From: Synechococcus sp. MU1642
Lineage (GTDB): Bacteria; Cyanobacteriota; Cyanobacteriia; PCC-6307; Cyanobiaceae
Reading direction: 5' to 3'
Assembly (NCBI RefSeq): GCF_020514115.1
Contig: NZ_VTKZ01000001.1
Span: forward strand, 310,001-374,000
Length of the DNA: 64,000 bases
The notes beneath the pieces are model-generated. The model had not been told where the DNA came from and ran no database searches. It saw only the letters and a list, made by a program, of their open reading frames with translations. The position numbers were made by a program, and so were the translations under genes. Shown here piece by piece: positions 47,997-57,417 of the stretch. Numbering within the stretch: the stretch's first letter is position 1; each line of letters starts with the position of its first letter.

Positions 47997-50486
47997 TCAA
48001 CCCTCTCTGCGGATGGCTTCATCCTTCATCCGCTGAACCCGCTCCAAAACGGATTCATTGCTCATCCTGTTATTGAGCCGTTCTACCAACAGTGGAAAGG
48101 CCAATGGGCTGGGCCGCAGGGTTTCAACGTGCAGCCATTCCTGGCTTGCAGCGCGTTCCAAGGCTGCCTCCAGTCGTGAGATCTCCAACTGGTCGTCGAG
48201 CACCTCCTGCTGTGCCTGCAGCAGCAAGCGGTTATTCGGTTCGTGACGGCTGAAGACATCAAACAGCAGCGAGGCGCTGATCTGAAGCTGACCGGTGCTT
48301 TTGCTGGATCCAGGGAATCCCCGGTTCATCAGTCCAGCGATCTGGGCGATGGCGCGAAAACGTCTCCGTTGCAGCTCGGAAAGATTCAGTGCGTTTTTCA
48401 GATCCTGCTCCAGTTTTTGACGATCGAGCAGGAGATCGATGTGATCCTCCAGCAATTCCGCCATGGGGTAGTTCTTTGGAGCCAACAGCTCAAAGCCGTA
48501 GTCGTTCACCGAAACCGTGATCGTGCCCCGCTCCAGACTGGTGAGCCGCGACGCCCAGAGGAAGCCGATGCCCTCATGTACGAACCGCCCTTCAAAGGGG
48601 TAAGCAAACAGGTGCGTGCCTTCCCGGGTGTGACAGGTCTCAATCAACAGCTGCCCAACCGTCGGCAACACCGAGATGTCCTGTTGCCGATCAAACAGGG
48701 GCTTTAGAGCCTGCAGTTCGGCGTTGTCGAGATCACCCCGGCTGGCTCGGTCCACTTCGAGACGCAGGTGATGGGTCAGCAGATCGGAGAGAGCCATCTG
48801 CCCCCCAGCCCAGGCAGGCACCGTGCGCGTTTTTTTTGTGCTCACCTTCACGTAAGCGGTCATGTCGCGCAGCCGCACGAATTCCAGCTGACGGCCGGAG
48901 AAGAAGAACACATCCTTCGGCTTCAGCTGGCTGATGAAGTTCTCCTCCACATGGCCGAGCACTGCACCACGCACAAAGCGCACGGTGATTGCCGGTGCGG
49001 CCGTGATCGTCCCAACGTTGAGACGGTGCAGCCGGGCGATGGCCTTCTCGCCAACCCGGTAGCGCTGGCTTGTCTCCTCCCACTCGAGCTTGCGGTAGCG
49101 GGGATAGGCCCCGAGGCACTCCCCGCCTTGCTCGAGAAACAGCATGCACCAGTCCCAATCCTCCTGGCTCAGCTCGGTGTAGGCCGCGCAGCTCCGCACG
49201 GTCTGCAAGGTCTGCTCGGGATTGAAACCAGGGCCGCATGCCAACCCCGTGAGGTGCTGCAGCAGCACATCCAGAGGGGCTTTCGGTGGCTTGCGTTGTT
49301 CCACCAGGCCCTCCGCCAGTCCCCGACGCACAGCACTGAGTTCGAGCAGTTCGAGCGCATTGGTGGGCATGAACAGCACCTTGGATGTTCCGCCGGGCAA
49401 GTGCGCTGACCGCCCCGCCCGCTGCAGCAGCCGCGCCAGATTCTTTGGGCTGCCGATCTGCACCACTTGTTCCACGGGTTGGAAGTCCACCCCGAGGTCC
49501 AGGGAGCTGGTGCACACCACCCAACGAATGCCGCCGGCCTTCACGGAGGCTTCGATCGCTTCACGCTCGCTGCGATCAATTGCGCTGTGGTGCAGAGCCA
49601 ATCCCTCCTCCATTTCCGGGCAGGCGAAGCGCAGACACTGGTGCCAACGCTCCGACTGATTGCGGGTGTTGGTGAACAGCAAGGTGCTGATCCCGGGATT
49701 GAGGCGGGCCACCAGCTCCTCATACATCCGCAACCCGAGGTGTCCGGCCCAGGGGAAGCCATCGATCGTCTCCGGAAGGATGCTCTGAATATCCATGCTG
49801 CGGGCAGGGGCGCCCCCGATCAGCTGTGGCTCCCCTGCCGTCCCCAGGGCATGGCGCGCTGCCTGGTCGATGTTGCCAATGGTGGCACTGATGGCCCAGG
49901 TCTGGAGCTGGGGACACAGCTGGCGCAACCAGCTCAGGCACAGCTCCGTCTGGCTGCCCCGTTTGCTACCCATCAACTCGTGCCATTCATCGAGGATCAC
50001 CGTCTGCAGCTGGCCAAACAGCTCTTCGGCCTTGGCATTGCTCAGCAGGAGAGCGAGGGATTCGGGAGTGGTGACCAGGATTTGTGGTGGTGCCTTGAGC
50101 TGTTTTGTGCGTTCGCTGCTGCTGCTGTCGCCATTGCGGATGCCCAACCGTATCGGCCAATCCATCGCCTCGATCGGTTCGCGGATCGCTAGTGATAAGT
50201 CGCGGCTGAGGGCGCGCAATGGCGTGATGTAGAGCAGACGTATTCCTTTTAACGGCTGTTCCTCAGCCAACATCCGCGCAATCGGTCCCATTACAGCGGC
50301 GAAGGTTTTGCCGGACCCTGTGGGCACTTGGATCAACCCGTTCCGCCCCGCCAGATAGGCGATCCAGGTCTCCTGTTGGAACGGGAGCGGTGCCCAGTTT
50401 TTCTGCGCAAACCAGGCATGAATCGGGTTCAATCGAGGGTCGCTGCTTTTTGGCTTGACCTTGGCCTTCGCTTTTGAAGCTGCCAT
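47997..50486 (-). CDS. Ligase-associated DEXH-box DNA helicase (Lhr-like)
   Basis: An 829-residue superfamily 2 helicase: Walker A VPTGSGKTFAAVMG, DEXH-type VILDEWHEL, SATIGN, VVCTSSLDLGVDF and QRAGRSAH. It fits the ligase-associated DEXH helicase family (Lhr core), which unwinds DNA in a repair pathway with a dedicated ligase and exonuclease. Its ATG overlaps the stop of the ligase gene (TGATG). Minus strand, last gene of the cassette. Confidence 0.93.
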   Translation of the reverse strand: MAASKAKAKVKPKSSDPRLNPIHAWFAQKNWAPLPFQQETWIAYLAGRNGLIQVPTGSGKTFAAVMGPIARMLAEEQPLKGIRLLYITPLRALSRDLSLAIREPIEAMDWPIRLGIRNGDSSSSERTKQLKAPPQILVTTPESLALLLSNAKAEELFGQLQTVILDEWHELMGSKRGSQTELCLSWLRQLCPQLQTWAISATIGNIDQAARHALGTAGEPQLIGGAPARSMDIQSILPETIDGFPWAGHLGLRMYEELVARLNPGISTLLFTNTRNQSERWHQCLRFACPEMEEGLALHHSAIDRSEREAIEASVKAGGIRWVVCTSSLDLGVDFQPVEQVVQIGSPKNLARLLQRAGRSAHLPGGTSKVLFMPTNALELLELSAVRRGLAEGLVEQRKPPKAPLDVLLQHLTGLACGPGFNPEQTLQTVRSCAAYTELSQEDWDWCMLFLEQGGECLGAYPRYRKLEWEETSQRYRVGEKAIARLHRLNVGTITAAPAITVRFVRGAVLGHVEENFISQLKPKDVFFFSGRQLEFVRLRDMTAYVKVSTKKTRTVPAWAGGQMALSDLLTHHLRLEVDRASRGDLDNAELQALKPLFDRQQDISVLPTVGQLLIETCHTREGTHLFAYPFEGRFVHEGIGFLWASRLTSLERGTITVSVNDYGFELLAPKNYPMAELLEDHIDLLLDRQKLEQDLKNALNLSELQRRRFRAIAQIAGLMNRGFPGSSKSTGQLQISASLLFDVFSRHEPNNRLLLQAQQEVLDDQLEISRLEAALERAASQEWLHVETLRPSPLAFPLLVERLNNRMSNESVLERVQRMKDEAIRREG

Positions 50487-52141
50487 CAGCGGTTCTGGAT
50501 CAACCCCATCGCTGTTTGGAGTGAATCCGCTTCATCGGCGGGTTTGTCGCGTCGCCAGCGAAGGATGCGCGGGAAACGCACGGAAATGCCGGATTTGTGG
50601 CGTTTTGAGGGGTGGATGCCCTCAAAGCCGATTTCAAACACCAGCTCGGTTTTCAGGGATCGTGCCGGCCCGAAGCGCTGGAGGGTGTTGCGTCGGATCC
50701 AGCGGTCAAGCTCGAGGATTTCGGCGTCGTTGAGGCCGGAATAGGCCTTGGCGAAGGTCACCAACTGGGGCTCTTCAGCATTGGTCCAGAGGCCGAAGGT
50801 GTAATCGGTGAACAGGTTGGCGCGTCGCCCACTGCCGGCCTGGGCATAAAGGAGCACTGCGTCGAGGGTCATAGGCTCCAGCTTGTGTTTCCACCAGTTG
50901 CCGCGCTTGCGTCCGCTCAGATAAGGCGATTCCGCGTGTTTGAGCATCAGGCCTTCGGAGTTGTGTTGACGGGCCATGTTGCGTTGTGTCTCCAGCTCCT
51001 CCCAGGTGTTGATCGACCAGGACGGGCTCTGCTGCAGCCGCCACGACTCTGGATGCTTGATGTTTCCCAGCAGCGCAGCCAGTTGCTGCTGACGCTGTCG
51101 TAATCCCTGCTGGCGGATGTCGACGCCCTGATGTTCCAGCAGGTCATAGGCGATGAATTGCATCGGGCAGTCCCGTTTCAACGTTGCTCCAACGGTTTTG
51201 CGGCCGAGCCGTCGTTGCAGCTGATCAAAGCCAAGCGGTGTGGCCGCGTTTTGTTGCCAGCAGATCAGCTCGCCGTCGAGAACGCTGCCGGATGGCAAAG
51301 CCTGAGCCAAATCCACAAGCTCAGGGAAGCTCTCGTTGACCAGTTCTTCTCCACGGCTCCAGAGGTAGACGCCGGAACCGCGGTGAATCAGCTGACCGCG
51401 GATCCCATCCCATTTCCACTCCAGTTGCCAATCTTTTACGGATGTCTTCTTCAGTCGTTCGGGTTCCAGGGGGCTGGCGAGATAAAAGGGGTACGGCGTG
51501 CCACTGGAGCGGTGCTCATCCGGCGTCGCAGGGGCGGTGAGTTGATCGAATCGCTCGGCGGAGGGCTCAAAGCCCCCCATCAGCCGTTGCACCACCAAAC
51601 TTTCCTCGAGATCAAAAGCCTTGGCGATGGCGCGGCTGATCAGTCCCGTCGACACGCCTACACGGAACCCCCCAGTGAGCAACTTATTGACGATGAAGTG
51701 TTGATCGCGCGGGGTTCGGTGCCAGAGCCAGATCACCGCATTGGCCTGACCGTCCTCGCTTCTGGTGCTGATGGCCGGCAGCAGGGTGTCCATCCACCAG
51801 CGCAGGGGCATTTCTCCCTCTGTGCTGGGCAGACCGGGATCGGTTGCTTCAACCCGCTCTTGCACGGCGGGCCAGAGCAGGCTGATGGTTTCGGCTGAGT
51901 CGCCCACCTGGCCGTAGCAGTCGTCGATCAGCCAATCCGGTAGACCACCTCGGTCCCGGAGGATGTCGCGCAGTCGGCGACCGGTGATCAAGCGACGGCG
52001 TCGTTTGCCCAACAGCAGCGTCAACGTCCAAGCCGCTTCCCCTGGCTCGACCCCTTGAAAGTGATCCACCAGCGCCTGCACCTTGGCCTTGGTGCCAGTG
52101 ACCTGATCCAGCTGATTGAACAGGTCCTGAAAGGCCCGCAT
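50486..52141 (-). CDS. ATP-dependent DNA ligase
   Basis: A 551-residue ligase. The nucleotidyl-lysine motif is LEWKWDGIRGQ and motif III includes SGSVLDGELICW. Later motifs include EGLMLKHAESPY and KRGNWWKHKLE. The N-terminal DNA-binding domain starts at MRAFQDLFNQLDQV; ATG 52141 is chosen because the upstream extension is not conserved-like. Middle gene of the ligase-associated repair cassette. Confidence 0.92.
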   Translation of the reverse strand: MRAFQDLFNQLDQVTGTKAKVQALVDHFQGVEPGEAAWTLTLLLGKRRRRLITGRRLRDILRDRGGLPDWLIDDCYGQVGDSAETISLLWPAVQERVEATDPGLPSTEGEMPLRWWMDTLLPAISTRSEDGQANAVIWLWHRTPRDQHFIVNKLLTGGFRVGVSTGLISRAIAKAFDLEESLVVQRLMGGFEPSAERFDQLTAPATPDEHRSSGTPYPFYLASPLEPERLKKTSVKDWQLEWKWDGIRGQLIHRGSGVYLWSRGEELVNESFPELVDLAQALPSGSVLDGELICWQQNAATPLGFDQLQRRLGRKTVGATLKRDCPMQFIAYDLLEHQGVDIRQQGLRQRQQQLAALLGNIKHPESWRLQQSPSWSINTWEELETQRNMARQHNSEGLMLKHAESPYLSGRKRGNWWKHKLEPMTLDAVLLYAQAGSGRRANLFTDYTFGLWTNAEEPQLVTFAKAYSGLNDAEILELDRWIRRNTLQRFGPARSLKTELVFEIGFEGIHPSKRHKSGISVRFPRILRWRRDKPADEADSLQTAMGLIQNR

Positions 52142-52259
52142 GCGCGCTTGAACGGGATGGATGAATGCACCGCCATCCTGACAAGACATTTTGTGAGCAG
52201 TGCTGGAAATCCGGCGCAGACCTGTGTTGATCTGAGCGACAGCTTTCTGAATCAGCCGG

Positions 52260-52520
52260 ATGGCACTTCTCTGGGACAACCTGGCGCAACAACTGGACAC
52301 TATCCGCGCCACTGAGTCAGCAACTGCCGTGGTGACTCCTGTGGCTATTTCGGAAAATGCGGAGGATCCTTCCGACCGTCAACGTCGGCTGCAGAAGGCA
52401 CTTGAAGCCGTTAAAGACAGCGGCAACACCATGATGATCGAGTCGCTCAATGCCGCGATTGAAGGCCGTCAAGCGAATCTCAACCTCCCCGAGCTGCCTG
52501 ACGGCATCGCCAAGTTCTAG
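52260..52520 (+). CDS. Hypothetical protein, 86 aa
   Basis: An acidic helical protein (SDRQRRLQKALEAVKDSGNT; MIESLNAAIEGRQ) encoded on the opposite strand between the ligase and exonuclease genes. It shares its stop-codon bases CTAG with the exonuclease gene. The 5' end overlaps the long upstream extension of the ligase frame, another reason to start the ligase downstream. Confidence 0.6.
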   Translation: MALLWDNLAQQLDTIRATESATAVVTPVAISENAEDPSDRQRRLQKALEAVKDSGNTMMIESLNAAIEGRQANLNLPELPDGIAKF

Positions 52521-53503
52521 TCAGATTCCCCTTCAAATAAGGTCTCCAGCGGCTCCGCATCCACACCCTCCACCTCCCGCAGGTATCGGGCCAGAACGTC
52601 GCTCTGTCCATGGGTGACGTACACCTTGCGGGCGCCGCTGTCTCGAACGGTCTGGATCAGTCCAGGCCAGTCGGCGTGATCACTGAGCACGAACCCCCGC
52701 TCATAGCCCCGGCGTCGTCTGGCTCCGCGCACGGCCATCCAGCCGGAGGCAAAGGCGGTTTGAGGTGATTTGAAGCGGCGCATCCAGCTGGAGCGATGGG
52801 CCGATGGCGGCGCCAGGATCAATCGCCCATGGAGAGGATCCTTTCGGGGCAGTTCGCTGACGGGACGGCTGGGGGTCATGGGAACCCCCGCATCCCGGTA
52901 GTGACGGGTCACGGTCTCCACGGCACCGTGCAACAGCACTTCCTCTTCCACGCCGATGGCCTTGAGCTCAGCCAGCAAGCGTTGGGCTTTGCCGAAGGCG
53001 TAGCAGAACAGCAGTGACGGCCTGCTGCGATCACCGCTCCACCAGGCATGGATGTCCTGGGCTACCTGCGCCCCGCTCTGCCAGCGATAGATCGGCATCC
53101 CGAATGTGGCTTCGGTGATCAGCACATCGCAGCGAACCGGTTCAAAGGGTTCGCAACTGGGGTCATCATCCCGTTTGTAATCACCGCTGACCACCCACAC
53201 CTCACCCTCCGATTCCAGGCGGATCTGCGCTGAACCGAGCACGTGTCCGGCGCTGTGAAACGACACCTTGCATTGCCCCAGCCAGTGTTCTTCGCCGTAG
53301 GCCACCGGGTGAAGCGTGATGTTCTGACCGAGCCTCTGGCGCAGAACCCCTTCACTGGAGGCCACGGCCCAGTACTCCCCGCATCCGGGTCGGGCGTGGT
53401 CGGCATGAGCGTGGGTGATCAGAGCCCGAGGGACTGGACGCCAAGGGTCGACCCAGGCCTTTGCAGCTTGGCAATACAACCCTTCTGGCGTGTGTTCGAT
53501 CAA
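52517..53503 (-). CDS. Ligase-associated DNA exonuclease (MBL fold)
   Basis: A 328-residue metallo-beta-lactamase/beta-CASP-like nuclease. The metal-binding motif is ITHAHADHARPG, followed by HSAGHVLGSAQIRL, WVVSGDYKRDDDP and LSDHADW. It matches the ligase-associated 3' exonuclease family that processes DNA ends before ligation. Same strand as the ligase and helicase; the three form the cassette, interrupted only by the small opposite-strand gene. Confidence 0.92.
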   Translation of the reverse strand: MIEHTPEGLYCQAAKAWVDPWRPVPRALITHAHADHARPGCGEYWAVASSEGVLRQRLGQNITLHPVAYGEEHWLGQCKVSFHSAGHVLGSAQIRLESEGEVWVVSGDYKRDDDPSCEPFEPVRCDVLITEATFGMPIYRWQSGAQVAQDIHAWWSGDRSRPSLLFCYAFGKAQRLLAELKAIGVEEEVLLHGAVETVTRHYRDAGVPMTPSRPVSELPRKDPLHGRLILAPPSAHRSSWMRRFKSPQTAFASGWMAVRGARRRRGYERGFVLSDHADWPGLIQTVRDSGARKVYVTHGQSDVLARYLREVEGVDAEPLETLFEGESD

Positions 53504-53570
53504 GCTCCGCTGCTGATCGCTGAAGACAGTCTGAAAGCCCCGTGACTTGAACGCGTTTGTCCCGCTGGCG

Positions 53571-53803
53571 ATGAAGCTTCTTACTGCTGCTCTGTTTTTT
53601 TCAGCCCTGGCTGTGCCCAGTTCCGCTCTGGCTTAGAAAAAGATCCCAAGGCACAAGGCCATAACCAATACTCCCTGGGTTACGTCAACACCCTGGGCAC
53701 CACCTGTACCTCACATATCTATTACGAGACGATGACCACCAATAGTGAAGCCTGCCCCTACGGATGGATAAATGTTGGTGCTGGTTATGGCCGCAAGAAG
53801 TAA
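53571..53803 (+). pseudogene. Small secreted protein split by a frameshift
   Basis: ATG 53571 gives a clean signal peptide (MKLLTAALFFSALAVPSSALA) and then TAG. Adding one T at GCTTAG restores a continuous frame reading LEKDPKAQGHNQYSLGY, with Cys residues (NTLGTTCTSH; SEACPYGW) and a basic end. The total would be 77 residues. Could be a recent pseudogene or a one-base sequence error. No family is recognised. Confidence 0.65.
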
Positions 53804-54235
53804 TCAGTTCTTTGATTCAGGCCTCAGACCACTCCAGCGCTCGAGGGTGTTGATCGATTGAACGCCCTCCAGCCGCGTTGATCCGGGCCGTGTCCATGTG
53901 GGGATGGATCGAATGTTTTCATCCCTGCATTGGCTGAGCTGGTTGGGATATTTGTCGGGCAGACCGCATTCCACGTAGTTCAGGTTGCGTCCGGCCTGTT
54001 TGCCGAAGAGTTGCATCTGCTCTTTGCAGGCGGGGCACCAATGGGCCCCAAAAAACTTGGCGTCAACAGTGTTGAGTTGGTCGGCCAACTTGATCGTTTG
54101 TGCTGTGGATTCCGTTACGGGTTCAGGGATGGGTTGGTTCCAGGGTTGTGCAGCTGCTGCGGTGCACGTTGTTCCCGTCATCGCTGCCATCAAGATCAGA
54201 AGCCTGATGCCCTCGGGCTGGGTTACAGGTGCCAT
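53804..54235 (-). CDS. Thioredoxin-like exported protein
   Basis: A 143-residue protein. The N-terminal signal-like segment (LILMAAMTGTTCTAAAA) is followed by the redox motif FFGAHWCPACKEQ and by SIPTWTRPG, matching the thioredoxin domain fused to VKOR in cyanobacteria. Two more Cys (YVECGLPDKYP; SQCRDEN) fit that subgroup. Predicted role: disulfide exchange in the periplasm or lumen. Confidence 0.85.
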   Translation of the reverse strand: MAPVTQPEGIRLLILMAAMTGTTCTAAAAQPWNQPIPEPVTESTAQTIKLADQLNTVDAKFFGAHWCPACKEQMQLFGKQAGRNLNYVECGLPDKYPNQLSQCRDENIRSIPTWTRPGSTRLEGVQSINTLERWSGLRPESKN

Positions 54236-54301
54236 GCATTGCGCGGTGGATTCTTGAAAATTTATTCGTATCAGATTGTCTTTCCCTGATCCGTTGGCGC
54301 G

Positions 54302-55234
54302 TCAACGGCTCATCTCGAGCATGCGCTGCATGGGTTTCAGGGCCTTCAGGCGCATCGATTCATTCATCTCGATCGCAGGCGTGAGGGTCTCCAGGCATGC
54401 CTTCAGTTTCTCCAGGGTGTTGAGCCGCATGTAGGGGCATGCGTTGCAGCTGCATCCATCGATGCCTGGCACGTCAAGCAGAGTTTTCTCAGGGACCCGT
54501 TGCTGCATCTGGTGCAGGATCCCTGGTTCCGTCAGAACGATTAGGCTGTTGCAGGAGCTCTGTTCGGCGTATTTCAACAGCTTGCTGGTGGATCCAATGA
54601 AATCCGCCAGGTCCAGCAGGTTCTGCTGGCATTCGGGGTGGGCGATGACTTCGGCTGAGGGATGTTCGTGCTTGAGGGCCAGCACGGCTTCTTCGCTGAA
54701 GGTCTCATGAACGATGCAGCGTCCCGGCCAGAGGGTCAGCTCGCGACCGCTCTGTTGTTGAACCCAGCGCCCCAGGTTCTGATCGGGGGCGAACAGAACG
54801 GGCTGATCGGCAGGCAGCTGGTTCACCAGATCAACTGCATTGCTGCTGGTGCAGATCAGATCGCTTTGCGCCTTCACCGCTGCTGTGCAGTTGATGTAAC
54901 TCACCACGAAGTGGTCGGGGTGTTCTGCACGAAAGCGGGCGAACTCATCGGCGGGACAGTCGTCCGCCAGGGAGCACCCAGCCTCCAAGTCCGGCAGCAC
55001 CACCGTCTTTTCTGGGCTGAGAATCTTGGCGGTCTCCGCCATGAAGTGCACGCCGCAGAACACGATCACTTCTGCATTGGTGCTGGCGGCCTGGCGCGAC
55101 AACTCCAGGGAGTCACCAACAAAATCGGCAATGTCCTGTATCTCCGGTTCCTGGTAGTAGTGCGCCAGGATCACGGCATTGCGGTCCTGGCGAAGCTGGT
55201 TGATCGCCGCAACAAGGGCGGTGTCAGCGCTCAT
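54302..55234 (-). CDS. nadA: Quinolinate synthase
   Basis: A 310-residue 4Fe-4S enzyme that condenses iminoaspartate with dihydroxyacetone phosphate to quinolinate for NAD synthesis. Characteristic segments: [17 protein letters not shown]-like N-terminus, [27 protein letters not shown], and [18 protein letters not shown] with cluster cysteines. Typical length. Confidence 0.93.
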   Translation of the reverse strand: MSADTALVAAINQLRQDRNAVILAHYYQEPEIQDIADFVGDSLELSRQAASTNAEVIVFCGVHFMAETAKILSPEKTVVLPDLEAGCSLADDCPADEFARFRAEHPDHFVVSYINCTAAVKAQSDLICTSSNAVDLVNQLPADQPVLFAPDQNLGRWVQQQSGRELTLWPGRCIVHETFSEEAVLALKHEHPSAEVIAHPECQQNLLDLADFIGSTSKLLKYAEQSSCNSLIVLTEPGILHQMQQRVPEKTLLDVPGIDGCSCNACPYMRLNTLEKLKACLETLTPAIEMNESMRLKALKPMQRMLEMSR

Positions 55235-55277
55235 CAGGACCGATTCGGGCAGGATGGCTACAGACTAGGCATCCACT

Positions 55278-56135
55278 CTGAAGCACCTGCGTCTAGCCAT
55301 TGCCGGTGATCTGCACGGCGCCTGGGGCGACGCTGATGAACAGCTGCTGCACAATCTCAATCCTGATGCTGTTCTCTTCGTTGGTGATCTCGCTGATGGG
55401 GATCTGCGGCTGACGCGCAGGATCACGCGGCTTCCCTTTCCCGTAGCCGTGATCCTGGGAAACCACGACCGCGGACGGGATCGCAGTGGCGGCATCCTTG
55501 AGCAGCAACTTGCTCTGCTCGGCGATCTGCACTGCGCCTGGCGCTCGATCCAATGGCCCGAGCTCCCATTGACGGTTGTGGGTGCGCGACCCTGCAGTGC
55601 AGGTGGAGGTTTTCATCTGTCGAAAGCAGTGGAGGCGGTGTACGGCCCGGTGTCGCTTGATGCCTCAGCCGATCGGATCGTTCAGGCCGCAGCAGTTGTT
55701 CCCGACGATCAGCCCTTGATCGTGATGGCCCACTGCGGTCCCTCGGGGTTGGGATCCGATGCTGCAAGTCCCTGCGGGCGCGATTGGAAGACACCGGCGG
55801 TCGACTGGGGAGATCAGGATCTGGCCCTTGCTTTGGATCGAATGGCCAAGGGCCGACCTGCCGATCTGGTGATCTTTGGCCACATGCACCATGCCCTCAA
55901 GCGCGGCTCCGGTTTCCGCCAGAACCTGTTGCGTCATCGCCATGGGACCGCGCTGATCAACGCCGCCTGTGTGCCGCGTTCAGGGGTTGATGGGCAAGGG
56001 CGGACCCTATTGCACCTTTCCTGGGCTGAATTCCAGGGCTCCCGTCTCGCTTTGCTTGCCCATCGCTGGTACACCCCCGATGCTGAGTTGATCCATCAGG
56101 AGTCGTTGCCGATGGATGCTCCGCTGCCGTGCTGA
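55278..56135 (+). CDS. Metallophosphoesterase, cyanobacterial type, atypical 5' end
   Basis: A calcineurin-like phosphoesterase with all metal motifs: AGDLHGAW, FVGDLADGD, LGNHDRGRDR, MAHCGPSGLG and FGHMHHAL. It resembles the TIGR04168 cyanobacterial family. No ATG, GTG or TTG precedes the first motif in frame. Upstream ATG 55254 is in frame but followed by TAG four codons later, so CTG 55278 or ATT 55299 would be needed, or the 5' end is mutated or misread. The only standard start (GTG 55449) would remove two metal motifs. It overlaps the glycosyltransferase gene at its end. Confidence 0.75.
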   Translation: MKHLRLAIAGDLHGAWGDADEQLLHNLNPDAVLFVGDLADGDLRLTRRITRLPFPVAVILGNHDRGRDRSGGILEQQLALLGDLHCAWRSIQWPELPLTVVGARPCSAGGGFHLSKAVEAVYGPVSLDASADRIVQAAAVVPDDQPLIVMAHCGPSGLGSDAASPCGRDWKTPAVDWGDQDLALALDRMAKGRPADLVIFGHMHHALKRGSGFRQNLLRHRHGTALINAACVPRSGVDGQGRTLLHLSWAEFQGSRLALLAHRWYTPDAELIHQESLPMDAPLPC

Positions 56136-57214
56136 TCTATCTCTGCAGCAGCAGTCATGGCTATGGCCATGCCGCCCGCGATGCTGCAGTGATGCAGCGG
56201 CTGCGCTGCCTGCGTCCTGAGTGGACCTTGGTGATGAGCTCAGGTCTGTCCTCTCCTGTACTAACGCTGCTGTTGGGGGATACATCAATTCAGCAACGGT
56301 CCTGTCAATGGGATGTGGGCATGGTTCAGGCCGACGCGCTCGGTGTGGATTGCGCCGCCACCCTCAGTGCCCTGAATCAGTTGGAGCAACGGCTGCCGGC
56401 CCTGATCGAGGCTGAGGCCGTCTGGCTCGCGTCGCAGGGGCAGCCGGTTCTGATCGTTGGGGACATTCCTCCGGCCGCGGCCGCCTTGGCCCAGCGCCTC
56501 GATGCCCCCTTGGTTTGGATGAGCAATTTCGGATGGGATGACATTTATGGCCCCTTGGGGGCTGCCTTCCAACGCTGGGCTGACGCTGCCACTGAGTCCT
56601 ACTGCTGCGGTGATCTGCTGCTGCGCTGTCCATTTGATCTGGCGATGAATTGGGGGTTGCCTGAAAGGAGGCTCGGTTTGGTCTGCGCCAGCCCGCGGTC
56701 CATCCCGGCGGATCTTGAGGCTTCCCTGGATGCCCAGGACGCTCCCCTGGTGTTGGTGGGTTTTGGAGGCCTGGGTTTGTCCCTTTCGCGGGATCTGTTT
56801 CAGCTCTGGCCCAACCACCATTTCCTGCTTCCGGATTCAGCAGATGCCGCGCAAGCGCTTGAGTTGGCGGCGCTCCCCAACCTCACGCCTCTGCCGGTTG
56901 GGCTGCGTCCCGTTGATGTGCTCGGCCGTTGCTCCCGTTTCCTGGGCAAGCCCGGTTTCAGCAGCTTCTGTGAGGCGATGGCCCAAGGGGTTGGGATGCA
57001 CGTGGTGGAGCGCAGCGGATTTTCTGAAGCTTCGGCGTTGATGGCTGGTCTGCGTCGCCACGGTCAGCACCGTTGCCTCAGCCGTCAGGAGCTAGACACC
57101 GGGGCATGGCAGCTGGACCAGCCGTTGCTGGCGCCAAGCGACGCCCCTCTTTCTGCATCAGGGGCCTCAGAAGCCGCTCAAACACTGGTGAACTGGGTGG
57201 AAGATCACTTGTAA
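56129..57214 (+). CDS. Glycosyltransferase-like protein (GT-B)
   Basis: A 361-residue protein beginning MLIYLCSSSHGYGHAARDAA, the HGYGHA-type N-terminus of UDP-sugar transferases and arabinokinase-like N domains. A C-terminal half has LVLVGFGGLGLSLS and FLGKPGFSSFCEAM, typical of the donor-binding region. The acceptor is unknown. GTG start overlaps the stop of the phosphoesterase gene by seven bases. Confidence 0.8.
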   Translation: MLIYLCSSSHGYGHAARDAAVMQRLRCLRPEWTLVMSSGLSSPVLTLLLGDTSIQQRSCQWDVGMVQADALGVDCAATLSALNQLEQRLPALIEAEAVWLASQGQPVLIVGDIPPAAAALAQRLDAPLVWMSNFGWDDIYGPLGAAFQRWADAATESYCCGDLLLRCPFDLAMNWGLPERRLGLVCASPRSIPADLEASLDAQDAPLVLVGFGGLGLSLSRDLFQLWPNHHFLLPDSADAAQALELAALPNLTPLPVGLRPVDVLGRCSRFLGKPGFSSFCEAMAQGVGMHVVERSGFSEASALMAGLRRHGQHRCLSRQELDTGAWQLDQPLLAPSDAPLSASGASEAAQTLVNWVEDHL

Positions 57215-57417
57215 TTTCTGGTATTTATCAACACCTTTTTGAGCTCATTTGCTTCCACGTTGATGTCTTGGCCGATTGTTTCACTGGCATATATACCTAT
57301 TGCTTTGAACCCTTGGTTCGAGAAGGTGCATCCGGTGGATTTGTTTCAGCCTGAGCATTTCATCCGCTTCTGAACTGCTCTTCGCCCTCTCGAGGGCATG
57401 TTGTTTGAACGCTCTCT

